From: Actinomadura physcomitrii
GTDB taxonomy: Bacteria; Actinomycetota; Actinomycetes; Streptosporangiales; Streptosporangiaceae
Length of the DNA: 64,000 nucleotides
Reading direction: 5' to 3'
Assembly: GCF_008923205.2 (NCBI RefSeq)
Contig: NZ_WBMS02000025.1
Coordinates: 1 to 64,000, forward strand
The notes below the pieces were generated by a model. It was not told the DNA's origin, did not search any database, and was given only the letters and a program-made list of their open reading frames with translations. Position 1 is the first letter of the stretch. Every line of letters begins with the position of its first letter. This document shows, piece by piece, positions 50,548 to 60,364 of the stretch. Made by a program: the position numbers and the translations under genes.

Positions 50548-52332
50548 TCAGCGGGTCCAGGCGACCCAGTCGCCCTCGACGGTGCGGCGGCTGTCGACGA
50601 CCTTCCAGCCCGCAGGCGCGCCGTGCGGCCAGGACCGCTCCGCCGGGACGTTCCTGGGCCACCACATGATGACCATGTCCGCGTTGCGGGGCGCCGGTGT
50701 GGTCTGGGCGTTGAAGACGCTGCCGTCGCTCCACCAGGCCCAGTAGTACTGGCCCAGGCGGATCGTCCACGGGACGTTCCAGTCGATCGCGACGGACCGG
50801 GCGTCACGCAGGCCGGGGACCTCCCGCAGGTCGGTGTGCGCGGTCTCGGCGGCGACCAGCGGGTGGGCGATCCGGTCGGTGGCGGTGACCGACATCGCGA
50901 GCACCACCGCCGCGAGGAGCCCGGCGAGCAGCGCGGGGCCGTGCCGGCGCAGCAGCACCGCGGCCACGGCGAGGCCGAGGAGGACGAACCCGGCGGCGGT
51001 GGCGTGCCACAGCTCGAACGACTTCCAGTCCCAGGTCAGGAAGGACGTCTCCGGGAAGTCGTACGACGTGAACGTGTACTTGGTCAGCCGGTCGCCGGCG
51101 TACCACTCGACCACGCACGCCGCGAGGACGGTCAGGACGGCGGCAGACGCAGCCACCAGCGCCAGGGTCCGCCGCGCCGCCCGCAGCAGCACCGCGACCC
51201 CCACCATGAACAGGACCGGGGTGATGCACGCCAGGTAGCGGCCGTACACGTAGTTGCCAATGCGGTACTCGTCCGGGAGCGCCGCGGACGTCGCGAACGC
51301 GATGCCCGCCACGATCGCCAGGACGCCGAGCGCCAGCGTCCGCTGCCGCGGCGGCGTGCCGCGCCGGACGGCGACGAAAGCGACCGTGATGAGGCCGATC
51401 GCCGCGATCCCGCCCGTCGCGACGGCCTGGTACCAGACCTGGCCGGTGCCGAGCGACAGCATCCAGGCCCAGCCGTCCTGCGTGGTGACGCGGCGGACGA
51501 GGTTCCCGCTCAGGTTGTTGTCTCCCGATGGGTACATGAGCGGCAGCAACGAGCGGTTCAGCAGCGTCCCCGCGCCGGCCGCCGCGGCGAGCGCGAACGC
51601 CGACACCGCGACGCCGCGCCAGGACCGCCACCGCAGCACCAGTGCGGCCGCCAGCAGGACGGCGTGGACGCCCAGCAGGATCGTCCCGCGCGTGTGCGAG
51701 GTGTAGGCGAACGCGACCAGCAGCGACGCGCCCGCCCCGTACAGCGTCACCCGCCGCATCTCCCCGGCGCGCGCGCGGCCGGCGTGCAGCCACGCGTGGA
51801 CGAGCAGCAGCCAGCCCACCACGACCACCGGCAGGACCGCGTCCGTCAGCGCGAACTCGGAGAAGAACAGCACGCCCGGCAGCAGCGCGGTGACGTGCGC
51901 GAACAGGTACGCCCAGCGCCGGCGCACGTGCAGCGCCCGCAGCGTCAGGTAGGCCAGCGGCATCATCAGCGCGCTGATCAGGGCGTTCACGACCAGCGCG
52001 CCCCGGTAGACGCTCACCGGGTCGTGCGCGATCCACAGCACCGGCGCCAGCAGCAGCGGGTAGCCGCCGCGGTACACCGTCCCGTACGACATGTCGGCGC
52101 CGGGGCCGCCGGTCAGGACCCGCGCGGCGAACAGGTACCCCGACTCGTCGGGCGTCGCCACCGGCATCGTCTGCCCGGACGCCAGCCACAGCCGCACCGC
52201 GACCTGCATCGCCCAGCCGAGCACGAACAGCAGCACCCAGCGGCGCCGCCGCGCCGACGGCGGGACGTCCCTGCCGGGCGAGGCCGCGGAGGGCGGACGG
52301 GAAAGGACCGGCGGCGCGGCCTCGGTGCTCAC
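50548..52332 (-). CDS. GT-C-like integral membrane glycosyltransferase
   Basis: 594 aa from GTG 52332. About eleven membrane helices and a C-terminal soluble tail (about 490-594). The first periplasmic loop carries PVATPDESGYLFAARVL; the Asp-Glu pair is the GT-C metal/acceptor motif. The tail has many Trp (WAWWSDG, IMWWPRN), possibly a glycan-binding surface. It is convergent with the preceding GT-C gene (12-nt gap) and follows the GT2 gene on the same strand. It probably moves a sugar from a polyprenyl carrier to an envelope glycan; the glycan is unknown. Confidence 0.65.
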   Translation of the reverse strand: MSTEAAPPVLSRPPSAASPGRDVPPSARRRRWVLLFVLGWAMQVAVRLWLASGQTMPVATPDESGYLFAARVLTGGPGADMSYGTVYRGGYPLLLAPVLWIAHDPVSVYRGALVVNALISALMMPLAYLTLRALHVRRRWAYLFAHVTALLPGVLFFSEFALTDAVLPVVVVGWLLLVHAWLHAGRARAGEMRRVTLYGAGASLLVAFAYTSHTRGTILLGVHAVLLAAALVLRWRSWRGVAVSAFALAAAAGAGTLLNRSLLPLMYPSGDNNLSGNLVRRVTTQDGWAWMLSLGTGQVWYQAVATGGIAAIGLITVAFVAVRRGTPPRQRTLALGVLAIVAGIAFATSAALPDEYRIGNYVYGRYLACITPVLFMVGVAVLLRAARRTLALVAASAAVLTVLAACVVEWYAGDRLTKYTFTSYDFPETSFLTWDWKSFELWHATAAGFVLLGLAVAAVLLRRHGPALLAGLLAAVVLAMSVTATDRIAHPLVAAETAHTDLREVPGLRDARSVAIDWNVPWTIRLGQYYWAWWSDGSVFNAQTTPAPRNADMVIMWWPRNVPAERSWPHGAPAGWKVVDSRRTVEGDWVAWTR

Positions 52333-52471
52333 GGCCGCCCGATCCGCCGGCCGCGCGCGGTCAGGGAACGAAGATCCATGTTCGTTTCAGCGTGTCACAG
52401 CGCCGGGCGGGGCGGCGTAGCGGGCCGGGAAACGCTCAGCAAGTTCTCGGCTTCGGGCACGCTCCGTCACG

Positions 52472-52497
52472 GGGCCGGGACGCGGGGAGCCCGGCCC
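52472..52497 (-). terminator. Hairpin after the GT2 gene
   Basis: GGGCCGGG (52472-52479) pairs with CCCGGCCC (52490-52497) around a 10-nt loop, 5 nt past the stop of the minus-strand GT2 gene and before the GT-C gene at 52332. Confidence 0.5.
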
Positions 52498-52501
52498 GCG
52501 G

Positions 52502-53815
52502 TCAGCGCTCGTCCGACGTCCCGGCGGTCTCGGCCACCTCGGCGCGCTCGCCGGTCTCGGCCGCCTCCGCGTCCGCCCCGGCGGGCGCGGTCCGGCGCTC
52601 GCCCGCGACCTTGTGCGCGGCGGCGTCCACCACTCCGGCGGCCTCCTCGGCGGCGTCGGTGAGCGGCGGGTGCTGGCGGCGGCGGATGCCGAGGATGCTG
52701 ACGAACAGCGACGCGAACATCACCTGGAAGCTCATGACCAGCGCGGTCGCGGACGGGACGACGATGCGCAGCGAGTCGCGCGGGTCCAGTTCGCCGAAGC
52801 TGTGCCCGCGCCAGTGCAGCAGCGAGGCGATGAGGCCGGCGAGGCCGGCGATGGCCAGCAGCCCGCCGGTCAGCAGTCCGCGCTCCAGGCTCCACCAGTC
52901 GATGAGCCTCTGCACCCGGCGGTCGTGCGGCAGGAACCCCTCCTGCATCGCGTACACCTTGGTGAGCAGCGCGAACAGCACCGCCTGGAAGCCGATCACC
53001 ATCGCGGCGGACGCGCCGACGAGGGTGTCGACGTCGAAGGCGATCGCGCCGATCCGCACCGGCCCGGTGGAGATCGCGACGCCGGCGAGCAGGCCGAGGG
53101 TCATGAAGACCAGGCCGGGGATCAGGAACAGCCAGCGCGGGCTGTACAGCATGAGGAACCGCAGGTGCCGCCAGCCGTCCCGCCAGGTGTTCAGGTGCGG
53201 GGCGCGGGACCGGCCGTCCGGCGACAGCGTCGTCGGGACCTCGCGGATGTCGTACTTCTGCAGGGTCGCCTTGACGACCATCTCGCTGGCGAACTCCATG
53301 CCGCCGGTCTGCAGGCCGAGCCGCAGGATCGCGTCCCGGTCGAACGCGCGCAGCCCGCAGTGGAAGTCGCCGATCTTGCTGCCGAAGAACAGTCGGCCGA
53401 CGAAGCTGAGCACCGGGTTGCCGAGGTAGCGGTGCAGCGGGGGCATGGCGCCGGGCGCGATGCCGCCCTTGAACCGGTTGCCCATGACGAGGTCGGCGCC
53501 GTCGCGCAGCTCGTCCAGGAACGGGCCGAGGGTGGTGAAGTCGTAGGAGTCGTCGGCGTCGCCCATCGCCACGTACTTGCCGCGCGCGGCCCGGATGCCG
53601 CCCATGAGCGCGTTGCCGTAGCCCTTGTCGACCACCGGCACGACGCGCGCCCCCGCGTCCCGGGCCAGCTGCTGGCTGCCGTCGGTGCTGCCGTTGTCGG
53701 CGATGACGACCTCGCCGTCGATACCGCTGTCCTCGAAGAAGCCGATCGTCTTGCGGACACAGGTCTCGACCGTCTCGGCCTCGTTCAGGCATGGCATCAC
53801 TACGGAGAGTTCCAC
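52502..53815 (-). CDS. GT2 polyprenyl-phosphate sugar synthase-like protein with membrane domain
   Basis: 437 aa from GTG 53815, with AAGGAG before it. The GT2 domain (1-220) has VVMPCLNEAETVETC, IADNGSTDGS, the DxD site in VAMGDADDSYD, and MEFASEMVVKA, as in dolichol-phosphate mannose/glucose synthases. Four hydrophobic helices follow (about 225-375), then a Glu/Ala-rich tail. It would load a sugar onto polyprenyl phosphate and perhaps hold it at the membrane. The three GT-C genes around it could use that donor. The tail is low-complexity and of no known use. Confidence 0.85.
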   Translation of the reverse strand: MELSVVMPCLNEAETVETCVRKTIGFFEDSGIDGEVVIADNGSTDGSQQLARDAGARVVPVVDKGYGNALMGGIRAARGKYVAMGDADDSYDFTTLGPFLDELRDGADLVMGNRFKGGIAPGAMPPLHRYLGNPVLSFVGRLFFGSKIGDFHCGLRAFDRDAILRLGLQTGGMEFASEMVVKATLQKYDIREVPTTLSPDGRSRAPHLNTWRDGWRHLRFLMLYSPRWLFLIPGLVFMTLGLLAGVAISTGPVRIGAIAFDVDTLVGASAAMVIGFQAVLFALLTKVYAMQEGFLPHDRRVQRLIDWWSLERGLLTGGLLAIAGLAGLIASLLHWRGHSFGELDPRDSLRIVVPSATALVMSFQVMFASLFVSILGIRRRQHPPLTDAAEEAAGVVDAAAHKVAGERRTAPAGADAEAAETGERAEVAETAGTSDER

Positions 53816-54127
53816 GCGATCTCCTTTGTTACCCCTGGTGACCGTTGGCGGGGCGGTTGTCTGCTGTCATGGTGTTATCCGCCCGGCGGCCCGTCGTCGT
53901 TCATCATGCCTGCCGTAGACCGGTGATGGTGGCCGCTCTCCATAAGAGCACCCGTATCGTGTTGCCTACTTGCAACCGAAAAACCCTCTCCGCCGCGAAC
54001 CCGGCGGCAGGCTAGGACGTCAAGCATACGGGTATGGCGGCCCGGAAAGGGTGGGTCGACTGTGACACGCGGTGCAGAGCGCAGTGCCACGGGTCCGAGA
54101 TCGAAGCGGCGGAGGGGAGGTGCCGAA
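53816..54127. other. Divergent promoter region between GT2 and GT-C genes
   Basis: 312 bp with no gene. It has a short inverted repeat GTTGC/GCAAC (53961-53976) in a slightly AT-richer part and a TACGGGT at 54027-54033, but no clear promoter pair. An earlier GTG at 54062 is in frame with the next gene. Confidence 0.4.
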
Positions 54128-55984
54128 GTGGCCGTCGAATCGCCGCGCGGTGCCGAGCTGAAGGGGGCCGCGGCGGACGCGGGCGCGGCGGAGTCCACCG
54201 AGGTCACGGCGGATATCGAGGCCGCCGGGAAGGGGCCGGGAACGGCCCGCGACACGCCCGGCGGACCGGAACACGAGAACGGTTCCGCGGCGGCCGCGGA
54301 GACGCCCTCCGGCGACGCCGGAAATGGCACCGCGAAAGCAGACATGAAGGACGGCGCGCCGTCCGGCGGCGACACCGGGGACGGCCGCGGGCACGGCGAG
54401 GCCGCCGAGGACGAAGCCGGAGGCGCCACCGCCGCCGCGCCGGATCCGCCTACGAGAGGGCTGCTCGGCCGCCGGATCGCCGTCTGGATCGGTGCGCGCG
54501 CCACCGGAACGTGGGCGCGGACTCGCCGGCACCCGATCTTCAGTGTGATCATTGCCACAGCGGCGCTGCTGCGCGTGGTCGCGATGGTCGGCTACCAGCC
54601 GGCGATGTTCTTCAACGACAGCTTCGACTACCTGCACGTCGCGATGGGGCTGTACCCGCACCCGCTGCGGCCCGACGGCTACTCGTTCCTGCTGTGGGCG
54701 CTGAAGCCGTTCCACAGCTTCGCGCTGGTCGCCGCCGTCCAGCACCTCATGGGCCTGGCCATGGGCGTGATGATCTACGCGCTGCTGCGCCGCAAGTTCG
54801 GGCTGCCGGGCTGGGGCGCCTCGCTCGCCACGGTGCCGGTGCTGTTCGACGCCTACCAGATCCAGCTCGAGCACCTCGTCCTGTCCGACACCACGTTCAC
54901 CTTCCTGGTGATGTGCGCGGTGACGCTGCTGCTCTGGCACGACCGCCCGTCCTGGAAGATCGCGCTGGCGATCGGGCTGATCGTCGGGTTCTCCTGGCTG
55001 ACCCGGTCGGTCGGCGCGCCGGTGCTGCTCGGCGTGCTGGCGTTCATGCTGGTCCGGCGGATGGGCTGGCGGACGATGGCGGTCACGGCGGCGGCGTGCG
55101 CGCTGCCGGTGCTGTCCTACATGACCTGGTACAAGGTGGACAGCGGCAAGTTCGCGATCACGGAGAGCAACGGGATCTTCCTCTACGCGCGGGCCTACAA
55201 GTTCGCCGACTGCCACAAGATGCACGGGCTCCCGGTCAGCGAGTACCCGCTGTGCACCGAGCCGGCGAACCGGCTGCCGAACTCCCAGGACGGCATCTGG
55301 AACGCGGCCTCGCCGCTCAACCGCTTCCCCGGGACCCGGTTCAGCCCTGAGAACAACGCGGCCAGCAACGACTTCGCCAAGCGCGCCATCCTCGCGCAGC
55401 CCGGCGACTACCTGAAGGTCGTCGCGCACGACTTCTTCCGCGTGTTCCGCTGGGACCGGACGGTCTTCCCCGACAAGGCGACGTACTCGCAGTACGAGTT
55501 CGGCACGAAGAGCAACGCGCTGCCCGACTGGCGGATGGACGCCGACTCGACGGCGTCCGGGGAGGCCAGGGCGTACGAGCACGGCGACGCCCGCACCCGG
55601 GTGATCGAGCCGTTCGCCGGCGTCATGCGCGGCTACCAGGACGCGGTCTACCTGCGCGGGACGATGCTCGGCGGCGTGCTGCTGCTCGGGCTCGGCGGCA
55701 TCGTGGCGCTGTGGCGGCGGTTCGGCGGCGAGGCGCTGCTGCCGTGGACGCTGGCGACCGGGCTGCTGCTCGCGCCCGCCGCGACCGCCGAGTTCGACTA
55801 CCGGTACGTGCTGCCGGCCGTGCCGCTGGCGGCCCTCGCCGCCGGGATGGCGTTCACGCCGGAGGTCCGGCACCGGCTCGACGGGTGGTGGCGGAGGCTG
55901 CGCGGCCGCCCGGGCCCGGCCGGGAAGCTGGACGTCCCGTCCGAGCCCGTCGGGCAGAAGGTCCCGGAGGTCACCGCCGGCTGA
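54128..55984 (+). CDS. GT-C-like integral membrane glycosyltransferase with long acidic N-terminal tail
   Basis: 618 aa from GTG 54128, which has GGGAGG 7 nt before it; GTG 54062 would add 22 residues. The first 110 residues are Gly/Ala/Glu/Asp-rich and probably disordered in the cytoplasm. About ten membrane helices follow. The first outer loop holds YQPAMFFNDSFDYLHVAMGL, with the Asp residues of a GT-C active site. A soluble stretch with several Cys and Trp (about 340-480) lies between the helices. Divergent from the GT2 gene. Probably another user of polyprenyl-phosphate sugar. Specificity unknown. Confidence 0.65.
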   Translation: MAVESPRGAELKGAAADAGAAESTEVTADIEAAGKGPGTARDTPGGPEHENGSAAAAETPSGDAGNGTAKADMKDGAPSGGDTGDGRGHGEAAEDEAGGATAAAPDPPTRGLLGRRIAVWIGARATGTWARTRRHPIFSVIIATAALLRVVAMVGYQPAMFFNDSFDYLHVAMGLYPHPLRPDGYSFLLWALKPFHSFALVAAVQHLMGLAMGVMIYALLRRKFGLPGWGASLATVPVLFDAYQIQLEHLVLSDTTFTFLVMCAVTLLLWHDRPSWKIALAIGLIVGFSWLTRSVGAPVLLGVLAFMLVRRMGWRTMAVTAAACALPVLSYMTWYKVDSGKFAITESNGIFLYARAYKFADCHKMHGLPVSEYPLCTEPANRLPNSQDGIWNAASPLNRFPGTRFSPENNAASNDFAKRAILAQPGDYLKVVAHDFFRVFRWDRTVFPDKATYSQYEFGTKSNALPDWRMDADSTASGEARAYEHGDARTRVIEPFAGVMRGYQDAVYLRGTMLGGVLLLGLGGIVALWRRFGGEALLPWTLATGLLLAPAATAEFDYRYVLPAVPLAALAAGMAFTPEVRHRLDGWWRRLRGRPGPAGKLDVPSEPVGQKVPEVTAG

Positions 55985-56008
55985 CGGCCGTTCCTCGCGG
56001 CCGCCGCC

Positions 56009-56308
56009 TCACCAGGCGTGGATGCGGCGGAGGTGGTACACCATCGCCACGTCGTTCCCATCGCGGGCCGGCGGAAGTTCGTTCGCCTTGCGGGACGCCG
56101 ACCAGGCCTTGACGTTCCGGCTCTGGCACTTCGGGCAGAGGCGGTCCGTCCACGGCGTCGTGCACGGCTGGCCGTTCCGCTGGTAGATGACGGCCTCGTT
56201 ACCGTGACCGTCGCCGACATGACGGACCTCGAGCACCTCGTCCCAGGTCGTCTCGCAGCACAGGCATTCGTAGACCCATGCCTCACGGCTCGACCATGCG
56301 TCCTGCAT
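56009..56308 (-). CDS. Small zinc-ribbon protein
   Basis: 99 aa from ATG 56308; the preceding GAGGG can serve as ribosome site. Two CxxC-type pairs (ECLCCETTWDE at about 14-24 and LCPKCQSRNVKAW at 58-70) would bind one zinc. The rest, with TPWTDR and MVYHLRRIHAW, has no known domain. Proteins like this are widespread in actinomycetes but uncharacterised. It lies between a GT-C gene and rsmI on the minus strand, about 190 nt after rsmI. Confidence 0.7.
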   Translation of the reverse strand: MQDAWSSREAWVYECLCCETTWDEVLEVRHVGDGHGNEAVIYQRNGQPCTTPWTDRLCPKCQSRNVKAWSASRKANELPPARDGNDVAMVYHLRRIHAW

Positions 56309-56498
56309 GGCCCTCACCCCCTCGGTGACGCCATCTCGCGCTACCGGCGGCATCTCGTGCCGTCTTCCCGGCTCGCGCCGGGCCCTGAGCCGCGGGGTCC
56401 CAACTCGGTGGTGGCTCCGCCGGTCCCATAGTGGTCCAGCGCGGGCCACCGAGGGACCTATTCCCCCGAAACGCCCTGTTGGATCGTTCCGCCGGAGG

Positions 56499-57341
56499 TC
56501 ACTCTCGCTTGGCCTCGACGACAGCGTCGTAGACGGTGCCGCGCGGCACGCCGTTCTCCTTCGCGATCTCCCGGATCGCCTGGTTGCGCGGGGTCCCGGC
56601 CGCCTCCCGAGCGGCGACGGCGGCCACCAGGTCGGCCGGCTCGGACAGCCCGGCGGGCTTCGGCGCTCCACCGACGACCAGGGTGATCTCGCCGCGCACC
56701 TCCCGCTCCCCGGCCCATCCGGCCAGCTCGGCGAGGCCGCCGCGGCGGACCTCCTCGTAGGTCTTGGTCAGCTCCCGGCAGACGGCGGCCGGACGGTCCG
56801 CGCCGAACGCCGCCGCCATCGCGCGCAGCGTGTCCGCCAGCCGGCGCGGCGACTCGAAGAACACCAGGGTGCGGGGCTCGGCGGCGAGGGCCTCCAGCCG
56901 CCGCGCCTGCTCGCCCTTCTTGCGCGGCGGGAAGCCCTCGAAGCAGAACCGGTCCGTCGGCAGCCCCGACACGACCAGCGCGGTGGTGACGGCGGACGGC
57001 CCGGGCAGCACCGACACCGGCACGTCCCGCTCCACCGCCGCGCGCACCAGCCGGTATCCGGGGTCGGAGACGCCGGGCATCCCCGCGTCGGTGATCACCA
57101 GCACGTCCCGCCCGGCGAGCAGGTCCGCCAGCAGCTCGGCGGCGCGCGCCCGCTCGTTCTGGTCGTAGTACGACACGACGCGCGCGGTCAGCTCCACGCC
57201 GAGGTCGGCGGCGAGCCGGCGCAGCCGCCGGGTGTCCTCGGCCGCGATCACCGGCGCGTCCGCCAGCGCGTCGCGCAGCCGCACCGACGCGTCCTCGGCC
57301 CGCCCGATCGGCGCCGCCGCCAGCAGCAAGGTCCCCATCAC
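56499..57341 (-). CDS. rsmI: 16S rRNA (cytidine1402-2'-O)-methyltransferase
   Basis: 280 aa from GTG 57341 (GGAGG 8 nt upstream; ATG 57338 is the alternative). Tetrapyrrole-methylase fold: LLLAAAPIGRAEDASVRLRDAL, AAEDTRRLRRL, ITDAGMPGVSDPGYRLV and LPGPSAVTTALVVSGLP. The C-terminal region with TPRNQAIREIAKENG is normal. It methylates C1402 in 16S rRNA. It is divergent from the protein mannosyltransferase gene (73-bp gap), a pair also found in mycobacteria. Confidence 0.93.
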   Translation of the reverse strand: MMGTLLLAAAPIGRAEDASVRLRDALADAPVIAAEDTRRLRRLAADLGVELTARVVSYYDQNERARAAELLADLLAGRDVLVITDAGMPGVSDPGYRLVRAAVERDVPVSVLPGPSAVTTALVVSGLPTDRFCFEGFPPRKKGEQARRLEALAAEPRTLVFFESPRRLADTLRAMAAAFGADRPAAVCRELTKTYEEVRRGGLAELAGWAGEREVRGEITLVVGGAPKPAGLSEPADLVAAVAAREAAGTPRNQAIREIAKENGVPRGTVYDAVVEAKRE

Positions 57342-57414
57342 GGTCCCATCCTCCCAGCCGCGCCGTGCGACAGGCCCGGGCCGGGCGGCCGGGAGTCGGC
57401 TTTACGATTGCCAG

Positions 57415-59118
57415 ATGGCGACGACGGATCTGGTTCCGGCGAGCGCGTCCCGGTGGCGGCCGCCCTCGATGCGCGAGTGGCTCGCCCCCGCGGTCCCGGG
57501 CGGCGCCCTGGCGGGCTGGCTCGGCCCGCTGCTGGTGACGCTGTTCGCGGGCTTCCTGCGGTTCTACCGGCTCGGGCAGCCGAAGGCCGTGGTCTTCGAC
57601 GAGACCTACTACGCCAAGGACGCGCTGGCGCTGCTGAAGTTCGGCTGGGAGCACAACACCGTCGACAACGCCGACAAGCTGCTGATCGCCGACCCGGACG
57701 CGCGCATCTGGGGGCAGGGGCCCTCGTTCGTCGCGCACCCGCCGTTCGGCAAGTGGATGATCGCGATGGGCGAGTGGGCGTTCGGCGCGACGCCGTTCGG
57801 GTGGCGGTTCGTGCCCGCGCTGGCCGGCACCCTGTCGGTGCTGATCCTGTGCCGGGTCGCCCGCCGGATGACCGGGTCGACGCTGCTCGGCTGCGCGGCC
57901 GGGCTGCTGCTGGCGCTGGACGGGCTGGAGTTCGTGACGAGCCGCGCCGCGCTGCTGGACGTCTTCGTGATGTTCTGGATCCTGGCCGGGTTCGCGTGCC
58001 TGGTGAACGACCGGGACCGGTCCCGGCGCGTCCTCGCTGACAAGATCGAGGCGGGCGCGACGTCGGTGTACGGGCCGTTCCTGGCGCACGGGTGGCGCTG
58101 GGGCGCGGGGGTCTGCCTCGGCCTGGCGTGCGCCACCAAGTGGACGGGCGTGTTCTACGTCGCCGCGTTCGGGCTGATGGTGGTGCTCTGGGACTACGGC
58201 GCGCGGCGCGCGGCGGGCGTACGGGACCCGATCGCCGGGACGCTGCTGCTGGACGCGGTTCCGGCGTTCGTCCAGCTCGTGGTGGTGGCGCTGGTGTCCT
58301 ACCTGGCGACCTGGTCGGGCTGGATCTTCAAGCCGGGCGGGTGGGGGCGCGGCCACGCGTCGAGCCACTGGTGGTGGCGGCCGTTCGAGGCGATGCCGGA
58401 CCTGTGGGACTACCACCGGCAGATGCTGAACTTCCACAACAATCTGGACGCCAAGCACCCGTACCAGTCGTGGCCGTGGGACTGGCCGGTCCTGCGGCGG
58501 CCGGTGGCGTTCTTCTACACCGAGCCGAAGACGTGCGGGGCGCCGCGGTGCTCGCGGGAGATCCTCGGGATCGGCACGCCCGCTCTGTGGTGGGGGGCGC
58601 TGGCGGCGCTGGTCGTGGTGCTGTTCATCTGGCTGATCCTGCGCGACTGGCGGGCCGGCGCGATCGTGCTGGGGTTCCTCGCGGGCTGGCTGACCTGGTT
58701 CCCGTCGGCGTTCCGCGACCGGACGATGTTCCTGTTCTACGCGACGCCGCTGATCCCGTTCATGGTGCTGGCGATCGTGCTGGTGCTCGGCTATCTGATA
58801 GGACCGGCGTCCGGGCTGGTGGGGGCCCATGCGGCGGCGTCCGGACGGCCCCCGGAACCCGATCCGGAGGCCTACGGGGAGGACGACGCGTTCCCGGACG
58901 ACCTGCACGGGCCGACCGGCGCGCGGCTTGCGCCGGTGCCTGCGTCGGTGCCGTCGCCCGTGCCGCCCGGGGTGCGGAGGCTCGTCGGCGCCGCCGCGGC
59001 GGGCGCGTTCCTGCTGGTGGTACTGGCGAACTTCGCGTACTTCTATCCGATCCTGGCGGCGCAGACGCTGACCTACGACGACTGGCACGCGCGGATCTGG
59101 TTCAAGTCCTGGATCTAG
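57415..59118 (+). CDS. pmt: Polyprenyl-phosphate-mannose-protein mannosyltransferase
   Basis: 567 aa from ATG 57415. TACGAT 6 nt before the ATG suggests a leaderless mRNA. PMT family (GT39): LRFYRLGQPKAVVFDETYYAKDA holds the DE motif in the first outer loop; further HPPFGKWMIAMGEW, and many membrane helices, with an acidic cytoplasmic insert (PDPEAYGEDDAFPDD) near 475-500. These enzymes O-mannosylate exported Ser/Thr-rich proteins, such as lipoprotein linkers, using polyprenyl-phosphate-mannose. Several exported proteins here have Ser/Thr/Pro-rich linkers that would be substrates. Divergent from rsmI. Confidence 0.92.
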   Translation: MATTDLVPASASRWRPPSMREWLAPAVPGGALAGWLGPLLVTLFAGFLRFYRLGQPKAVVFDETYYAKDALALLKFGWEHNTVDNADKLLIADPDARIWGQGPSFVAHPPFGKWMIAMGEWAFGATPFGWRFVPALAGTLSVLILCRVARRMTGSTLLGCAAGLLLALDGLEFVTSRAALLDVFVMFWILAGFACLVNDRDRSRRVLADKIEAGATSVYGPFLAHGWRWGAGVCLGLACATKWTGVFYVAAFGLMVVLWDYGARRAAGVRDPIAGTLLLDAVPAFVQLVVVALVSYLATWSGWIFKPGGWGRGHASSHWWWRPFEAMPDLWDYHRQMLNFHNNLDAKHPYQSWPWDWPVLRRPVAFFYTEPKTCGAPRCSREILGIGTPALWWGALAALVVVLFIWLILRDWRAGAIVLGFLAGWLTWFPSAFRDRTMFLFYATPLIPFMVLAIVLVLGYLIGPASGLVGAHAAASGRPPEPDPEAYGEDDAFPDDLHGPTGARLAPVPASVPSPVPPGVRRLVGAAAAGAFLLVVLANFAYFYPILAAQTLTYDDWHARIWFKSWI

Positions 59119-59141
59119 CGTCCGCCGGGAGCGGACGCGGC

Positions 59142-60344
59142 TCAGGAGAGGACCTCGGCGGGGACGGGCCGGGCGGCGGCGGGACGCAGCGTCCGGGCGC
59201 CGAGCAGGCACAGGACGAGGGCGAGGACGCCGCCCATGCCGGCGCCGGCGAACGCGCCCGGCACCCCGGCGAGCTTCTCGCCGAACCCGGCGACCGCGGA
59301 GCCGGCGGCGCCGCCCGCGCCGACCGCCGCGACGACCCACGCGAACGCCTCGGTGACGGTGCCGCTCGGCGCGAGCCGGTCGACGAGGGTGAAGCTGCAG
59401 GCCAGCACCGGGGCGAGGAACACGCCGCTGAGGAACGCCAGCGCCGACATCGCGGCCAGGCCGGGCGCGAGGACGAGCGGGACGTACCCGGCGGCGAGCG
59501 CGGCGAGCAGCCACGGCAGCCGCCGGTGCGGCTCGCCGACCCATGGCCGCGCGCCGTAGACGATGCCGCCGGCGAGGGCGCCGGCGGCCATGCAGGCGAG
59601 GAGCAGCCCGGAGGCGATGCCGCTGTCGAGGCGCTCGGCGTAGGCGACGACGGCGACCGCGTACACGCCGAGCGCGATCCCGGCGCAGGCGAGGGAGGCC
59701 AGCAGGACGCGCAGGCCGGGCGAGCGCAGCGGTCCGGCCCAGTCGGCTGCGCGCGGCTCGCCCGTCCAGCGGCGCGACGGCCCGGACAGCGCGACGATGA
59801 GCGTCCCGGCGATGCCGACCAGGCCGGTGAGGACGAGCGCGGTCTCGGTGCTGATCGCGGCCGCGGCGACGACGAGGAGCGGCCCGACGGAGAACAGGAT
59901 CTCCTGCGCGGCGGCGTCGAGCGCGTAGGCGGCGTCGACCTGCTCGGGACCGTCCAGGACGTCGGGCCACAGCGCCCGGAGCCCGGCCTCCAGCGGCGGC
60001 GTGGCGAAGCCGGCGAGGATCACCGCGGCGACCGCGACGGGCAGCGGGCGGGCGCCGGCGGCGGCGAGCAGCGCGAACCCGGCGGCGGCCAGGCAGGCGG
60101 CGGGCAGCAGGACGCGGGGCTGGCCGTAGCGGTCCATGGCGCGGCCGAGGACGGGCTGGCCGGCGGCCATCGCGAGGCCGAGGACGGCGGCGAGGGTGCC
60201 GGCGAGCGGGTAGCCGCCGCCGTCGGCGCGCACGTGCAGGACGACGGCGAGCGCGCCCATCCCGTTGGGCAGCCGGCCGAACAGCGTCCCGCCGAGCAGC
60301 CGCGCCGCGTGCGGCCGCCGCAGGAAGACGACGTAGCCCCGCAT
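59142..60344 (-). CDS. MFS transporter
   Basis: 400 aa from ATG 60344. Twelve hydrophobic segments. The loop between helices 2 and 3 has the MFS motif GRAMDRYGQPRV; a similar pattern is not seen between helices 8 and 9. It resembles drug/sugar exporters of about 400 aa. The LacI-type regulator gene is divergent, with a 114-bp gap that holds operator-like repeats, so this is its probable target. Substrate unknown. It is convergent with pmt (23-nt gap). Confidence 0.85.
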   Translation of the reverse strand: MRGYVVFLRRPHAARLLGGTLFGRLPNGMGALAVVLHVRADGGGYPLAGTLAAVLGLAMAAGQPVLGRAMDRYGQPRVLLPAACLAAAGFALLAAAGARPLPVAVAAVILAGFATPPLEAGLRALWPDVLDGPEQVDAAYALDAAAQEILFSVGPLLVVAAAAISTETALVLTGLVGIAGTLIVALSGPSRRWTGEPRAADWAGPLRSPGLRVLLASLACAGIALGVYAVAVVAYAERLDSGIASGLLLACMAAGALAGGIVYGARPWVGEPHRRLPWLLAALAAGYVPLVLAPGLAAMSALAFLSGVFLAPVLACSFTLVDRLAPSGTVTEAFAWVVAAVGAGGAAGSAVAGFGEKLAGVPGAFAGAGMGGVLALVLCLLGARTLRPAAARPVPAEVLS

Positions 60345-60364
60345 CTCCGTGCCCCCGTCATGCC

